Shown: piece after piece, positions 32,568 through 42,633 of the stretch | Position numbering within the stretch: position 1 is the first letter of the stretch | Layout: every line of letters starts with the position of its first letter | From: Volvariella volvacea V23 | Lineage: Eukaryota; Basidiomycota; Agaricomycetes; Agaricales; Pluteaceae | DNA: 64,000 nucleotides | Assembly: GCA_000349905.1 (NCBI GenBank) | Contig: KB722736.1 | Location: forward strand, 928,536 to 992,535 | Direction: 5' to 3' | The notes under the pieces: generated by a model | Database searches by the model: none | What the model saw: the letters and a program-made list of their open reading frames with translations, nothing else | Told to the model about the DNA's origin: nothing | Made by a program: the position numbers and the translations under genes

Positions 32568-34704
32568 TCAAGGTGCAGAAGCACTAGCCACAAATGCGTT
32601 AAAATTATAAATCTCCGGATTATCTCTAAACGTAAAGCCCTGAGGATTCAACTCCACAATACTTTGTCCATAACGTTCAATAACGCCCCTCATTATTCCG
32701 CCTGCGGAAATTGGTATAGATAATTTGGAAACACCTGCTGGCACTGTGAATGATCGGAAGTCGGAGGGAGAAGTGGAGAGGACGACAATTGAGGGCTCTG
32801 TGGTCATCGCGATCGCCCAGACGGCGTCCTCCATCTAGTGTTAAGTAATTAAGCATCTATGCATGCACATTCAATTCAAGATACTCACTAGTTCATAGTT
32901 GTCGGGTTGGCCTACAGGATCCGGTGCTTGAGCATGCGTAGGGTGCGTCCTCGCCCACATGAACAACCGGTCTCTCTCAATAGCGGGGTACTGCCCAGTT
33001 TTGAATGCTCTGGCATAGTAGTCTGTCAATTCTAACCAGCCTATCGATTACGCCCATGCAGTGGTGAGTGAATTGGCTCTGGATTGTGGCGCGGTACACA
33101 CCAGTGTGGTTCATCCCATTGACCCAAGCCTCGCTATTCGGTTGAGCACCTTTAATAGGACCAATGTAATGCGATTCTCCGTAATCGTTCCACGTCAACA
33201 CCTGAATGACATCAAATTGGTCTCTATGAGCAATCAGGGATTCCCAACGCCTGACGTAGAGGTGTTGGTCTGATAAGAAGACGAACTAACAAGGTGCATC
33301 AAAAATCCACAATTTAGGCGTGTAACAAGAATACACAGGAGGAACTCACATTCTTGTTGAACGACTCTTGACCATAATGTGTAAAGAACCAAGGCGACAC
33401 TGCCGCCATGTACAGCTTTCTTCCTAAGCCACTAGCGTCGTCACGGCGTCGTGCTCTAGACCGTTCGTGGTCAACATGATGGAGTGCGGCTAACCCCTCG
33501 AGGTGCTCTCTATCTGTGTCAGTTGATCCAACGAATTTAGTGACCACAGCTTGAAGAGCATTCAGAGGTGCCGCCTCCGCCTCCGTCAAAGCGTCGCCCA
33601 GCGCCGAAAATAATCGGGCCCCAGCAGGGAATTTATTGCTAATAGTTTTTAGAAAATTATTCCTGAAACTACTCCTGCTTGGGGGTGTAGCCTGCGTGCG
33701 ATTGGCCGTGCTCTCGAGGAGCTCTCTCGCGAAGGATGTGGTCACTTGAATAGGCCAACCAGAGTTCCACTAGGAAGACTTGGTCAATAAAGTGAAACGC
33801 CACAACGGATTGACTTGCATTAAAATCTCCATCCATAACGTCCTCGTATTGCTCAAAAGTACAAGGAGCAATAAAGAACGCAGGCACAAAGTAGATTCTT
33901 CCATCCAAGTCTGGATGCTTCGTAAAGTGTGTCCTCCACCCTTCTGGAACACTGCTTTCGCCGAATGTACAGGACTCGCCGGCAAATGTCGAAACAAGCG
34001 CCCTGTCATCGTATCTAAGCTGATTTGGGTGGTCGATGTGCCGAAGTACAAAGTCACGGATAGTGCTTGCGGATTCTGGGGAGTCGCATGGGAATGTACT
34101 GGATCAAAATGGATTAGAATATCCGACGCCGAGCACTTGCGATGATAATACATACGCCATGTCCAGAGACAAGAAAAGCTTGAAATCAGTGTCTAACGTC
34201 CTAGCAGCTTCGAATCTAGATAGCCCATCAGTTAGGTCTCTAAAGCTCAAGCACAGACACCACTTACGCGTCCGCCACACGATCAACTTGCCATTCTTCC
34301 GGACCTACGTTCAAAGCAAACCCGTCAATACCATTAGCACTCGCCAACAGTATATCTTCAGCCCAATCGTCAATCGTATACGGGTACGTATTGCCCACCA
34401 TATGGTGGGCCACGACGTATCTCTGCCGATCATCCTGAGGGATGGGTATATCGGTAGGCGTTGAAATAGGCTCATAATAGCCGGTGGATGAAGATGGCGA
34501 TAGCATGGTAGTCGACAGAGTTGGATCTGGCTCGGAGGGAGTTACAGTGACTGTTACAACGCTGGGCATCCGGAAAGGACCGAAAGTCGACAGAGAGTCT
34601 TGGAAGGAATCGTCATAATGATGGTGGTAAATGGGTATCGCAGAGACCCTGTAAGATATAATAGCGCAAAAGGCCAGAATGATCGCAAATATGTCGGGGA
34701 GCAT
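32568..34704 (-). CDS. GH71 alpha-1,3-glucanase (mutanase)
   Basis: Family GH71 endo-hydrolase of alpha-1,3-glucan in fungal cell walls; used in wall remodelling or mycoparasitism. The start is ATG 34704; residues 4-22 (DIFAIILAFCAIISYRVSA) form a signal peptide or type-II anchor. A Ser/Thr/Pro spacer is followed by the GH71 core: VVAHHMVGNTYPYTIDDWAE, NGIDGFALNVGPEEWQVDRV, FKLFLSLDMA, VSTFAGESCTFGE, DGRIYFVPAFF, MAAVSPWFFTHYGQESFNKN, VIQVLTWNDYGESHYIGPIK and NGMNHTGW. A beta-type C-terminal domain (VVLSTSPSDFRSF, SAGGIMRGVIERYG, VELNPQGFTF) ends with VASASAP. Several introns of about 50 nt. Confidence 0.93.
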
Positions 34705-35262
34705 AGCGACGATCGCCCAGCGAGACGAGGCGCAGCCTCAGAACCAGATAGAGAACTTGAAGAGACGAGGAGTGCAGTGGCGTAAAATCCATAGATTTAT
34801 GCGTGGCTCGAACAATACCAGACGTGGCGTTGTTGCTACAACAGAGTAATTGCGAGTAATTGCGAAGAGTAGTTGCCTTTTCTGGCGCCAAAGCAAGCGA
34901 TCGCCACTCGCCAAAAATGTCTTAAAGCCTTAAAAAAAGTGCCCCACAAAGCTGATCCTCTGGGGACGAAGCACGCTTCATGGGAAGGAGCACCTGGCAC
35001 TTGGACAGACGTTGAGCCCATGTATTTACATTAAGACTACAAGTGCTGGTGTACAAAAGCAACAAAACGATATCTCTACATGTACAAAACACAGCAAATC
35101 CTACATCCCCAATTATACCGAGAAACGAGCAGACAGGATGCGTTCCACACAACACATTAGAGCCAGCCCCCCAAGGGGAATCCCAGTCCATTACCTCCGC
35201 AGCTTGCTACGATTTCTCGCATACTCCGCTTTGTGCTTCAGACGCGAGCTCTTCATCCGTCT
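34705..35262. other. Intergenic region, small tandem duplication
   Basis: About 560 bp upstream of the GH71 gene and downstream of the Sec14 gene. It contains GAGTAATTGC duplicated head-to-tail at 34844-34863. No gene supported. Confidence 0.45.
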
Positions 35263-36679
35263 CTACATGCTCGTAGTCGCCTCGATTCGGGTGTAGCTAA
35301 CACTTGTCGAAGTGTGCGTGAGCCCCACACTGTTGATCGTAGTCGTAGTCGTTGAGGGACCCAAGCCAGTGAGCGTCAGCCCATTCGCCACAACCTTTTC
35401 CGTCACTTTCTCACTGCTAAACACAAGGTCGTTCCCAACAGTGGAGTTGCTGGAAGATGACACTTCCGTCACGGACTCTTCTTCCAAGGCTCTGGCTTCT
35501 GCCGCTTTTGGCCCCCATCCTCGTCTACCTTCTAACCAGGGTCCAGCACCACTCATATGACACCCCCCTTCCTCCGAGCATGTACACGAACCACCAAGGG
35601 TACTTGGGAGAGAGTCCGCGTCAACCAGTTCTAGTAGCACATCCTTGTAATCGTGTCCAAGAATATTCACTTTGGCTACTGTTTCTTTTGATAGCCACGC
35701 CTTGATGACCGACCATATGAAGGTGAACGCAGGAGGTGCATTGACGATAGCAAGCTGCCCCATTCTATCGGGGAAATTAGTGCTCTATACCGGAAACAGC
35801 GTGGTGGCAGGGGCTTACGTCTCTGGGTAGTAATCCTGCGATATTTGGAACGCTTTCTGTGCAAGAGACTTCATCTGCCAAAACTGGCCAACACTGCAGC
35901 GCACCCCAATTAAGCGATTTAAGAGGACTGATGCGATGTGATCGACATACCTAAATCCCTTGAGGTCCACAATCACGAACACTGTCCCAACAGGCTTGCC
36001 GGCTTTTCTCGACGCCGCTGGTAGAATCTCTCTGGTCAGAGATTCACAATTCACTAACACCGTCTGCCAATGTCGTTCTGGTGTACACGACTTGTAGAGC
36101 TTGTGGATATCCATTCCACCAAAGAAGTGAATATTCAAAGGTCGACCTTTCTATTGCACGCGTAAGCAAAACTAGCACATGGCGGTAGGAGGAGATTAGG
36201 TATTAACCTTATCTGTCTGCACCTTGTTAGCGATCCAGTGAAGCAAAATAGCCGAAACGGCGTACCTTATGGAACCACATCGGCCAGCACTCAAAAACGG
36301 CTTGGCGTTCAGGATACTAGATATAAAGCATCATCAGTCGTTACCACGCATAGATAACATGACCCGACTTACGTCGAATGGATCAATCCTCTTGTACAGC
36401 TCGTCGATGCCCATACCCTCAACGTTCTTCCTCCAGTCCTGACACTCCGATATCATCTTGGTTGCCTGCTTGATATCATACTTGCGGGCACGAAGAAATC
36501 GTCTAACAGCACAGCGTCAAGAGTCAAATTACTGAAGTCATACCCACGGCGAGGTCGACGTACGTTAACGTCTCGTCATCCGTTCCTATGCTATCGCCTT
36601 CATGCAGAATACCCTCACTGAACAAATGCTGACGAAACTTTTTCAAAGTCTCTTCATGCGACAAGGGCGTTGTATGCAT
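35263..36679 (-). CDS. Sec14-type CRAL-TRIO lipid-transfer protein
   Basis: Phosphatidylinositol/phosphatidylcholine transfer protein of the Sec14 family, linking lipid metabolism to Golgi traffic. The start is ATG 36679 (MHTTPLSHEETLKKFRQHLF). The CRAL-TRIO-N part has RRFLRARKYDIKQATKMISE and ECQDWRKNVEGMGIDELYK; the lipid-binding part has YPERQAVFECWPMWFHK, TDK, KGRPLNIHFFGGMDIHKLYK, GTVFVIVDLKGF, YPETMGQLAIVNAPPAFTFI, WLSKETVAKVNILGHDYKDV and LPSTLGGSCTCSEEGGC. A Ser/Thr-rich tail of about 90 residues follows, ending at TAG 35263. The conserved TDK triplet is carried by a 9-nt micro-exon at 36208-36216. Confidence 0.93.
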
Positions 36680-37597
36680 TATTCCCTCTTGGCTTTATAC
36701 TTTAGCTAATCCCGTGTGGGGTGCTCAACAAACTGCGGACTGCGCAGCGGGGCTTGCGTTGCGAAAGGCGGGGCGAGGGAACGGAGTGTGTGCAGCAGAG
36801 TCGGAAGGATTTGTCAAGAAGCTGTTGTAATCGGGGAAGGCGGGAGGTGATGATGCAATTGGGCGGGGCGGGGGCGGAGATACTTTTGGAGTCTGCTTCC
36901 AGATATAACTCGGGCGAGTTAAAGGGGGCACAGGAGTGCACTTTTCACTGTCGCTGTAAGAAGGAAAGAAGGGGCGTCAGGGAGCGCGTGGATGTGTCAC
37001 GATGTGAAAGTGTGGAGATTAGAGGATGATGAATGACAAATGACCAAGCACAAATTGGAGGGAAAGGACAGTCTGCGTGTGATGCGCTGGTGGACGTGGA
37101 CACCTCGGAACTTGTCGCCGGCCGCGGCAGTGTGCCAGCAGCACAGAGAGGGCAAGGACCCAGGTCGTTTATGGCAGAGATTGCTGATGCGATCTCACCG
37201 AGCTCGGCATCATTTCAATGACCCACGAGTGATGAATGGACTTGGAGCGGAGTGTCCTCGACGAGTAAGAATATCACGTACGCATGCATTATTATCAAGC
37301 CCATCAGGCGTGAAGCGGGGTAGAATCAGACATCGGTGGGTTACCAGCCTCGGTCATATGACAGCAACTGAGACAGTGGTATTAATATGGCTGCCGAGCC
37401 CCTCCGGTGATGGCGACGACGTGATGAGCGAGTAGCAGGCTCAGTAGTCGGACACCAGACTGGTAGATACCGCGGCAATCTATGCGATTGTACTTTGCTG
37501 AACGCACTCAGATCATCCCAAAATGAGCAGTTACTATTTGGCTATACCATGGGGTTGGTAGCAAACAAACAATAGTCGTACAATGCTCAGCCGATAC
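36680..37597. other. Intergenic region, no gene seen
   Basis: About 0.9 kb between the 5' end of the Sec14 gene and the 3' end of the nucleotidyltransferase-like gene. The plus strand is purine rich at 36730-37070. Open frames here have no family features and no spliced continuation. Confidence 0.45.
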
Positions 37598-39187
37598 TTA
37601 CGCCACAACCTGCAATGGCTTCTCCGTCCGTTCTACATGCACGGATCTCGTGTTAGCTTTATGAAATCGTGCAACAAAACCAAGTACCTAGCACACTGGC
37701 CGACTGGTTACTCGATATCTCTCCTCCTGGAGGGGGACTCGGACTCGGACTGTTCGCCATGACATCGCGCTTGACCTCCAATACCAACTCCCTCAGTTTC
37801 TCTTCGCCATCCTTCTCCAAAAGATTAATAATGCCCTCGTCTCCGCCCAATTGCTTTCGTACTACGTTCATGATCTTTCCTGGGGTCGCTGGCTTATCCA
37901 ATGCAGCCCACTGGGCGACCTTGTTGCCATTGAAACCCTCCCTGAGCATCTTTCTTCTTGCATTCTCTCTCAAAATGTCGTCTACTTCTTCCTTCTTACC
38001 AAAGTACTTGAGCGCGTACTCTCTGATTTCTTCCTTCTTCATCTTGCTGTTGCCGTCTTTGTATCGCCGGGGTTGCTGTGCTGCCCACCGGACGAATTCA
38101 TTGAACATGGCTCTGTCCATCTTGAGCTTTCGTGCTGGAACGCCATCTGTCGTTTCATCCTTGTTCTTCGTCTCAGCTGCAGGACTGGGTGCAAACTTCC
38201 TGGGATCAAAAAACTTGGAGCTGCCGATCCAGTCATAGATTTCCTGCTTTGTACGGAATCCGTCGGTCCACTTGTCCATGGGTAGTCCCATAAACGGAAG
38301 TATCTCCCTGAATGACCCGCTCAAGGCCAATGCTGGCAGAGGTTGAATAGGGTACTAGAAAAGTCATCAGCCTCTGCGCACTAGTGAAATGGGTGGTCCG
38401 GCATGTAGCTTTGACTGCCTATTCCCATCCCATGCCTAAGAAGCACTTATACTCACCGTCAGTCCGTGTGGGCCCAGTCTCAGCCCCATCATACATGCAA
38501 TAGTACCGAGAATCATCCCAGTATCACCGTATGAATGACAGAAGAAGATGCGTTCCCATTCTCCAACATCAGCACAGACCTGAACGTCGACCTACAAGAT
38601 CCAGTGCCGCAGCGGCAGCAACACGAGGATTACCACCATGCACTCACGATGGGGATCATGATATCAAAGTAGCCTACCTGGAAATAGATGTTTCCATCTT
38701 TGGTTTCCCTTCTGTATTTCTGTTCTTCGGCCTCATAACCGAACTGTTCCCATTCCCCTCTAGCGAATGGAATGGCAAAGTTGGATGTGGCGTTGCCTGT
38801 TACAGGCTTGACGTGCGTGGCTCCGAGGGCCTTCTGGATCTCATCATGAGGGAGAGTCAGCTTGGACGCCTCTTGTTTCTGTCGTTGTCTTGCTGCCTTG
38901 AGCTTCTCTTGGGTCAACCTCGGGCTGCAGGACGAGCTTGAGGACTCGGCACTAGGACCTGGAGCAAGAGGGGGGGCTGCGACGGGGGTGTCGAACTTTG
39001 GCGTGGCCACGAGAAAGTCCAAGTCCCCGTGATCGTGTTTCTCGGGCATCTCATGGGGAACGATGACATGTTTGTAAAACGATTCGAGGACAGGCTTTAA
39101 TCGAGCCTTGAGAGCATTATAAATCGGCGTTGGCATTCGAGGGAATGCTGCGGCCGATAGCTCTGCGGCGAAGGCTTTGCCCCCCAT
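37598..39187 (-). CDS. Uncharacterised fungal protein with nucleotidyltransferase-like motif
   Basis: Conserved in Agaricomycetes as far as I recall, without assigned function. The open frame starts at ATG 39187, but family members usually begin at MPTPIYNALKARLKPVLESF, here at 39136. HDHGDLDFLVA gives a G-[DE]-h-[DE]-h signature like that of pol-beta-type nucleotidyltransferases, and after an insert YFQVDVQVCADVGEWER gives the third acidic residue. Then come FFCHSYGDTGMILGTIACMM and FREILPFMGLPMDKWTDGF, IYDWIGSSKFFDPRKF, and a Lys/Arg-rich helical C terminus (FNEFVRWAAQQPRRY; KKEEIREYALKYFGKKEEVD). The end is either TAA 37598 after a last intron (...LQVVA) or a stop at 37659 by read-through. 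Substrate unknown. Confidence 0.7.
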
Positions 39188-39521
39188 ATGTTGTCGGGTG
39201 TGGTCAAGAAGGTGAAGAAATCTGCACAGTAGATGTAGTGTTTTATAGTCACCGCATCACCATATGTGAAGAGAACGTCCAGTCAATTCGAGGCAGATAA
39301 GGCAGGGGCGCAGATCTCGCAGACTGTGATTATTCGAACTATTGTATTCAATTCTACGTAGTTGCAATGCGCCACAGCCCAGCAGCTGATTTGCGCTTAC
39401 GGAGTCGTGCAGTGAGCGCTGTGATACGATCGCGCAGCGCATTTCCATTCCGGGTATGGGCCAGTCACGAGTCACTGCCAACTCTTTCCACACCTCCACC
39501 TTCACAACTTCGACCGCTGCC
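39188..39521. other. Divergent promoter region
   Basis: 334 bp between the divergent starts of the nucleotidyltransferase-like gene and the zinc-knuckle gene. No distinct motif recognised. Confidence 0.4.
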
Positions 39522-40407
39522 ATGTCCAAATACGCACCGCACAGACGTCCAGCCAACAACCCCCGGGCAACACCTTCAACTGTCTGCCAAAAATGTCTTG
39601 GCACTGGTACGTGTCCTCGACCTTTTGGCCCTCTGTCTCCGCGTATTCGGCCCCCCTTTCTCATCCGTGTTGGATCTGCCTCATTGCTTATTCTAACTAA
39701 ATATGATTACCAGGTCACTACATTTATGAATGCAAGGGCCAACGACCATACGTATCGAGGCCATCACGGACTCAGCTTCTCGAAAATCCGAATAAACTAG
39801 CAAAACTAAAGGCAGCTGGTGTCCCTTCTGTGGAAGTGCCGGAGGAATTCAAGAACAAGTGGGTGCTTCTTCCAGTCCCTTTGTCGAATTCATGCTGATT
39901 CTCCATTGGTAGGGCTGGCACGGCCAATCGTATTCTGGAAGCCAAGGAGAAGGAGAGGTCGAAGGCAACAATACGAGACTCAGAGCCACCAAGAAAGCGT
40001 GCCAGAGGGTGGGCTCTCCCCTCTTCCGGGAGTTCCTTTATACTGACACTGCTCTTACCAGGTCTTCGTCATCTTCCAGCTCAACCACCTCATCTTCCGA
40101 TTCAGAATCATCAGACTCCGAGTCCGACTCGGATTCGGACTCAAGCTCAAGCTCATCAAGCTCTGATTCAGATTCGGACTCGGGCTCTTCCTCACGCTCC
40201 CGTATCAGTCCACAGTCTCGGGGAAGGGGGAGAAAACCTCGCTCTCGTTCTTATTCTCGTTCACGCTCGCGCTCAGCTTCATCCTTGAGGTCAAGAGATC
40301 GTGACCTCAAAAGACCTGCTTCTTGGAGACCTTCGCCTTCGCCTGCGCAACAAGGAAGGGGTAGAAAAAGAAGTAGAAGTACAGACTCCCGTTCGCGTTC
40401 TGACTGA
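39522..40407 (+). CDS. ZCCHC10-like zinc knuckle protein with SD- and RS-rich tail
   Basis: Probable nuclear RNA-binding protein. The start is ATG 39522 (MSKYAPHRRPANNPR). A CCHC knuckle, CQKCLGTGHYIYEC, is completed across the first intron (donor GTACGT after CLGTG). It is followed by KGQRPYVSRPSRTQLLENP, the conserved ZCCHC10 extension. The rest is low complexity: a Ser/Asp/Glu run (about 40060-40190), then an Arg/Ser-rich run (RSRSYSRSRSRSASS) and KRSRSTDSRSRSD at the end. The RS region suggests phosphorylation by SR kinases and a role near splicing; this is inference. Confidence 0.88.
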
Positions 40408-40514
40408 GCATTGCGCTACTCCTTTTCTATCGTTGCTTAGACCCCTGCGCTCCCGCTGATCATATGTAATTCAAATTATATCAAGAATGAGAATGGCTGT
40501 CCATTGAACAGTAA

Positions 40515-41354
40515 TTAGAGAGAGCAGACATCCAATCCTGTTGTCTTCGTATTCATGATGAGCGCCACAATTAGCCTGTCAAAAGAACTCAGTGATCCAG
40601 CACAAGATTGTGGAGTGCAACAACCCACCCATACAGCCCCAACACTTCAGCGAAAATCAATATTAGCACCATCGTTACGAACACCTTGGATTCGTACACG
40701 TAGGCGCGTACACACTATTCGGTGGACAAGTAAGCCCGAACTGCAGAACGAGGATGACGTGACTTGACGCACCGAATCACCAACATAACCAATAGCACCC
40801 CCCGCAGCAAGACCTGTGAATCCACAAGCCAATCCAGCGCCCAAATGTATAAACCCCGCGAACAATGAATAATCTCCGGATTTTACTAGTTAAATGAAGG
40901 GATAATCAATCGTCGGTCCCCAAGAGGAGGGAGGGACCAAAGGCGACTAACAGTTTCCAGCGATGAGGACGGAAACAACCAAGCCATAGACGGCTATGAT
41001 TCCAGACATGACTACTGGAACTAGAGACTGTAGGGGACGCGCATTTAGTTAGCACACGCAATTCGAGGTGTGGCGAGTATGCACCTTCATTATGAGCTCC
41101 GGCTTGAATGTACCCATTCCTGCAATCCCAATCCCAGTTTTTGCAGTTCCAAAAGCAGCACCAACGGCTAGGGCGCACGATCTGCTTGGTATCTCAGACT
41201 ATTCCATGTTTACGACTCGACTCACTGCTCAGTATCATCTGTGCGACGGTGTTGCTCATGAGTGGTCGCCATAATTGTCAATGTCACAGATACTGACCGA
41301 GGCGGCCACACCCGCAAAGCCGAAGAATGGCGCAAACGGAGGACAAAGAGACAT
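40515..41354 (-). CDS. V-type ATPase proteolipid subunit (c or c')
   Basis: Four-helix proteolipid of the V0 rotor ring. The start is ATG 41354 ([19 protein letters not shown]). The second helix unit reads [20 protein letters not shown] then [11 protein letters not shown]. The third is [19 protein letters not shown], followed by LIAGNC and the loop [20 protein letters not shown]. The last helix [20 protein letters not shown] carries the proton-carrying glutamate. The tail is [17 protein letters not shown], stop at 40515. The [15 protein letters not shown] loop is closer to Vma11 (c') than Vma3 to my eye, but c cannot be excluded. One junction after the first exon is not resolved. Confidence 0.9.
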
Positions 41355-41782
41355 AGGTGAGAGCCCAAGGTTGTGATGGGGTGTATAGAAGAGAGCGTCA
41401 GATCCTCTGCTCAGCTAGCAGAACTACGTTGTTGATGGTAATGAACGATTCCAGTAAACGGAGCGGGGTCACACCGAAGTCACGCCCTAGCCAACCTACT
41501 AAATTGAGCAACAAAACATTTAAGCATGGTTCAAGTACTCGATGAGTATTGATGCAATATCAGACAAAGAAGTCGTTAAATTAGTTTGGGATTGGAGATC
41601 TATGGTTATACATGCGCGTAAAGTGGGGGTATTGTAGTGAAAGATCATTTCCACCTCTTTCATTGACACTCCGAACAACTCCATGAGTGGCCAGTCTAAT
41701 GGTGGGTCATAGGACGAGTAGTTTTGGACTGCAGCAAGCGGGCGACGAAATCTTCTGCTCGGTCGTACACAGAAGATTGCGA
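41355..41782. other. Intergenic region, no gene seen
   Basis: About 430 bp between two minus-strand genes: promoter of the V-ATPase proteolipid gene and 3' end of uL6m. Nothing specific found. Confidence 0.4.
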
Positions 41783-42485
41783 CTACTTCTTCTTGACGCT
41801 CTTGATTCTGATTTGTTCATTGCCAATGAAGATACCCTTCGACGTTCAGTCAGTACCCGGCGCAGCAAAATTAGGACTATGTTCAACGTACCTTGCCCTT
41901 GTAAGGCTCTGGCTTCCTATACGACCGAATTTTTGCGGCAAACAACCCAAGCTGGTGCTTGTCCGTACAGAACAAGACTATTTTTGTTGGGCTGGGCACC
42001 TCCGCTTTTATGTGGCTCGGTATTGGTATATGAACCATATGCGAATAACCACACTTCATGCTCAGCCTCTTCCCGCTGTTCCCATCCTGCGTCCCCCTAG
42101 GATCCTCTTCTAACACTACTCGGTAACCAACTCCGACCAAGTACAAAGGAACAGAGAACCCTTCCGTCATGCCAGTAATAGCGTTCGATATGAGCGTCCG
42201 CGTAGTCCCCCACATCTGTCGTTGCACCTTGATTTCTGCATCCTCGATGGATACAGTCATCGTGTTCGGTTGTGGAAACTCTATTTTCATAAAATCTCGT
42301 AATGGCACGGCTGTTGTCCCAAGCGGACCAGCGACTTTGATTTCGGTTGGCGTGGGGGTGAGGGTAACGGTAGGTGGAAATTTAATGGGTTCTCTTCCGA
42401 TGTGCGAGACATGTTTTGGAGCGCGGGCTGTAGAGGAGAAGTAGCGGGCTGCTGTGGCTAGTTGGTTTCGGAGTGGTGGTAGCAT
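41783..42485 (-). CDS. MRPL6: Mitochondrial large-subunit ribosomal protein uL6m
   Basis: The start is ATG 42485 with an arginine/alanine presequence (MLPPLRNQLATAARYFSSTA). The L6 family core includes HIGREPIKFPPTVTL, GPLGTTAVPLRDF, TRTLISNAITGMTEGFSVPL, YLVGVGYRVVLEED, KCGYSHMVHIPIPSHI and FCTDKHQLGLFAAKIRSYRK. A single intron near the end joins PEPYKGK to GIFIGNEQIRIKSVKKK, stop at 41783. Component of the mitochondrial 54S subunit. Confidence 0.94.
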
Positions 42486-42633
42486 GTTTGGTTTTGGTGC
42501 CCGAAGGCAAAATTACAATGTGCAGGCAAGCCCTTCGGAGTTTAAATAGTAAGTGCACACGTAGAACGCCGGATCGGAGGGCAATGCTTCCACTGGTTGA
42601 CCCGAGGCTAGTATACAGATTTTACATTCTAGG

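Noticed and set aside
34844..34863. GAGTAATTGC tandem pair as a functional element
   Set aside because: Two 10-bp units alone are compatible with a replication slip; noted only in the intergenic entry.
36721..37435. Open frames in the purine-rich interval upstream of the Sec14 gene
   Set aside because: Composition-driven open frames without conserved motifs on either strand.
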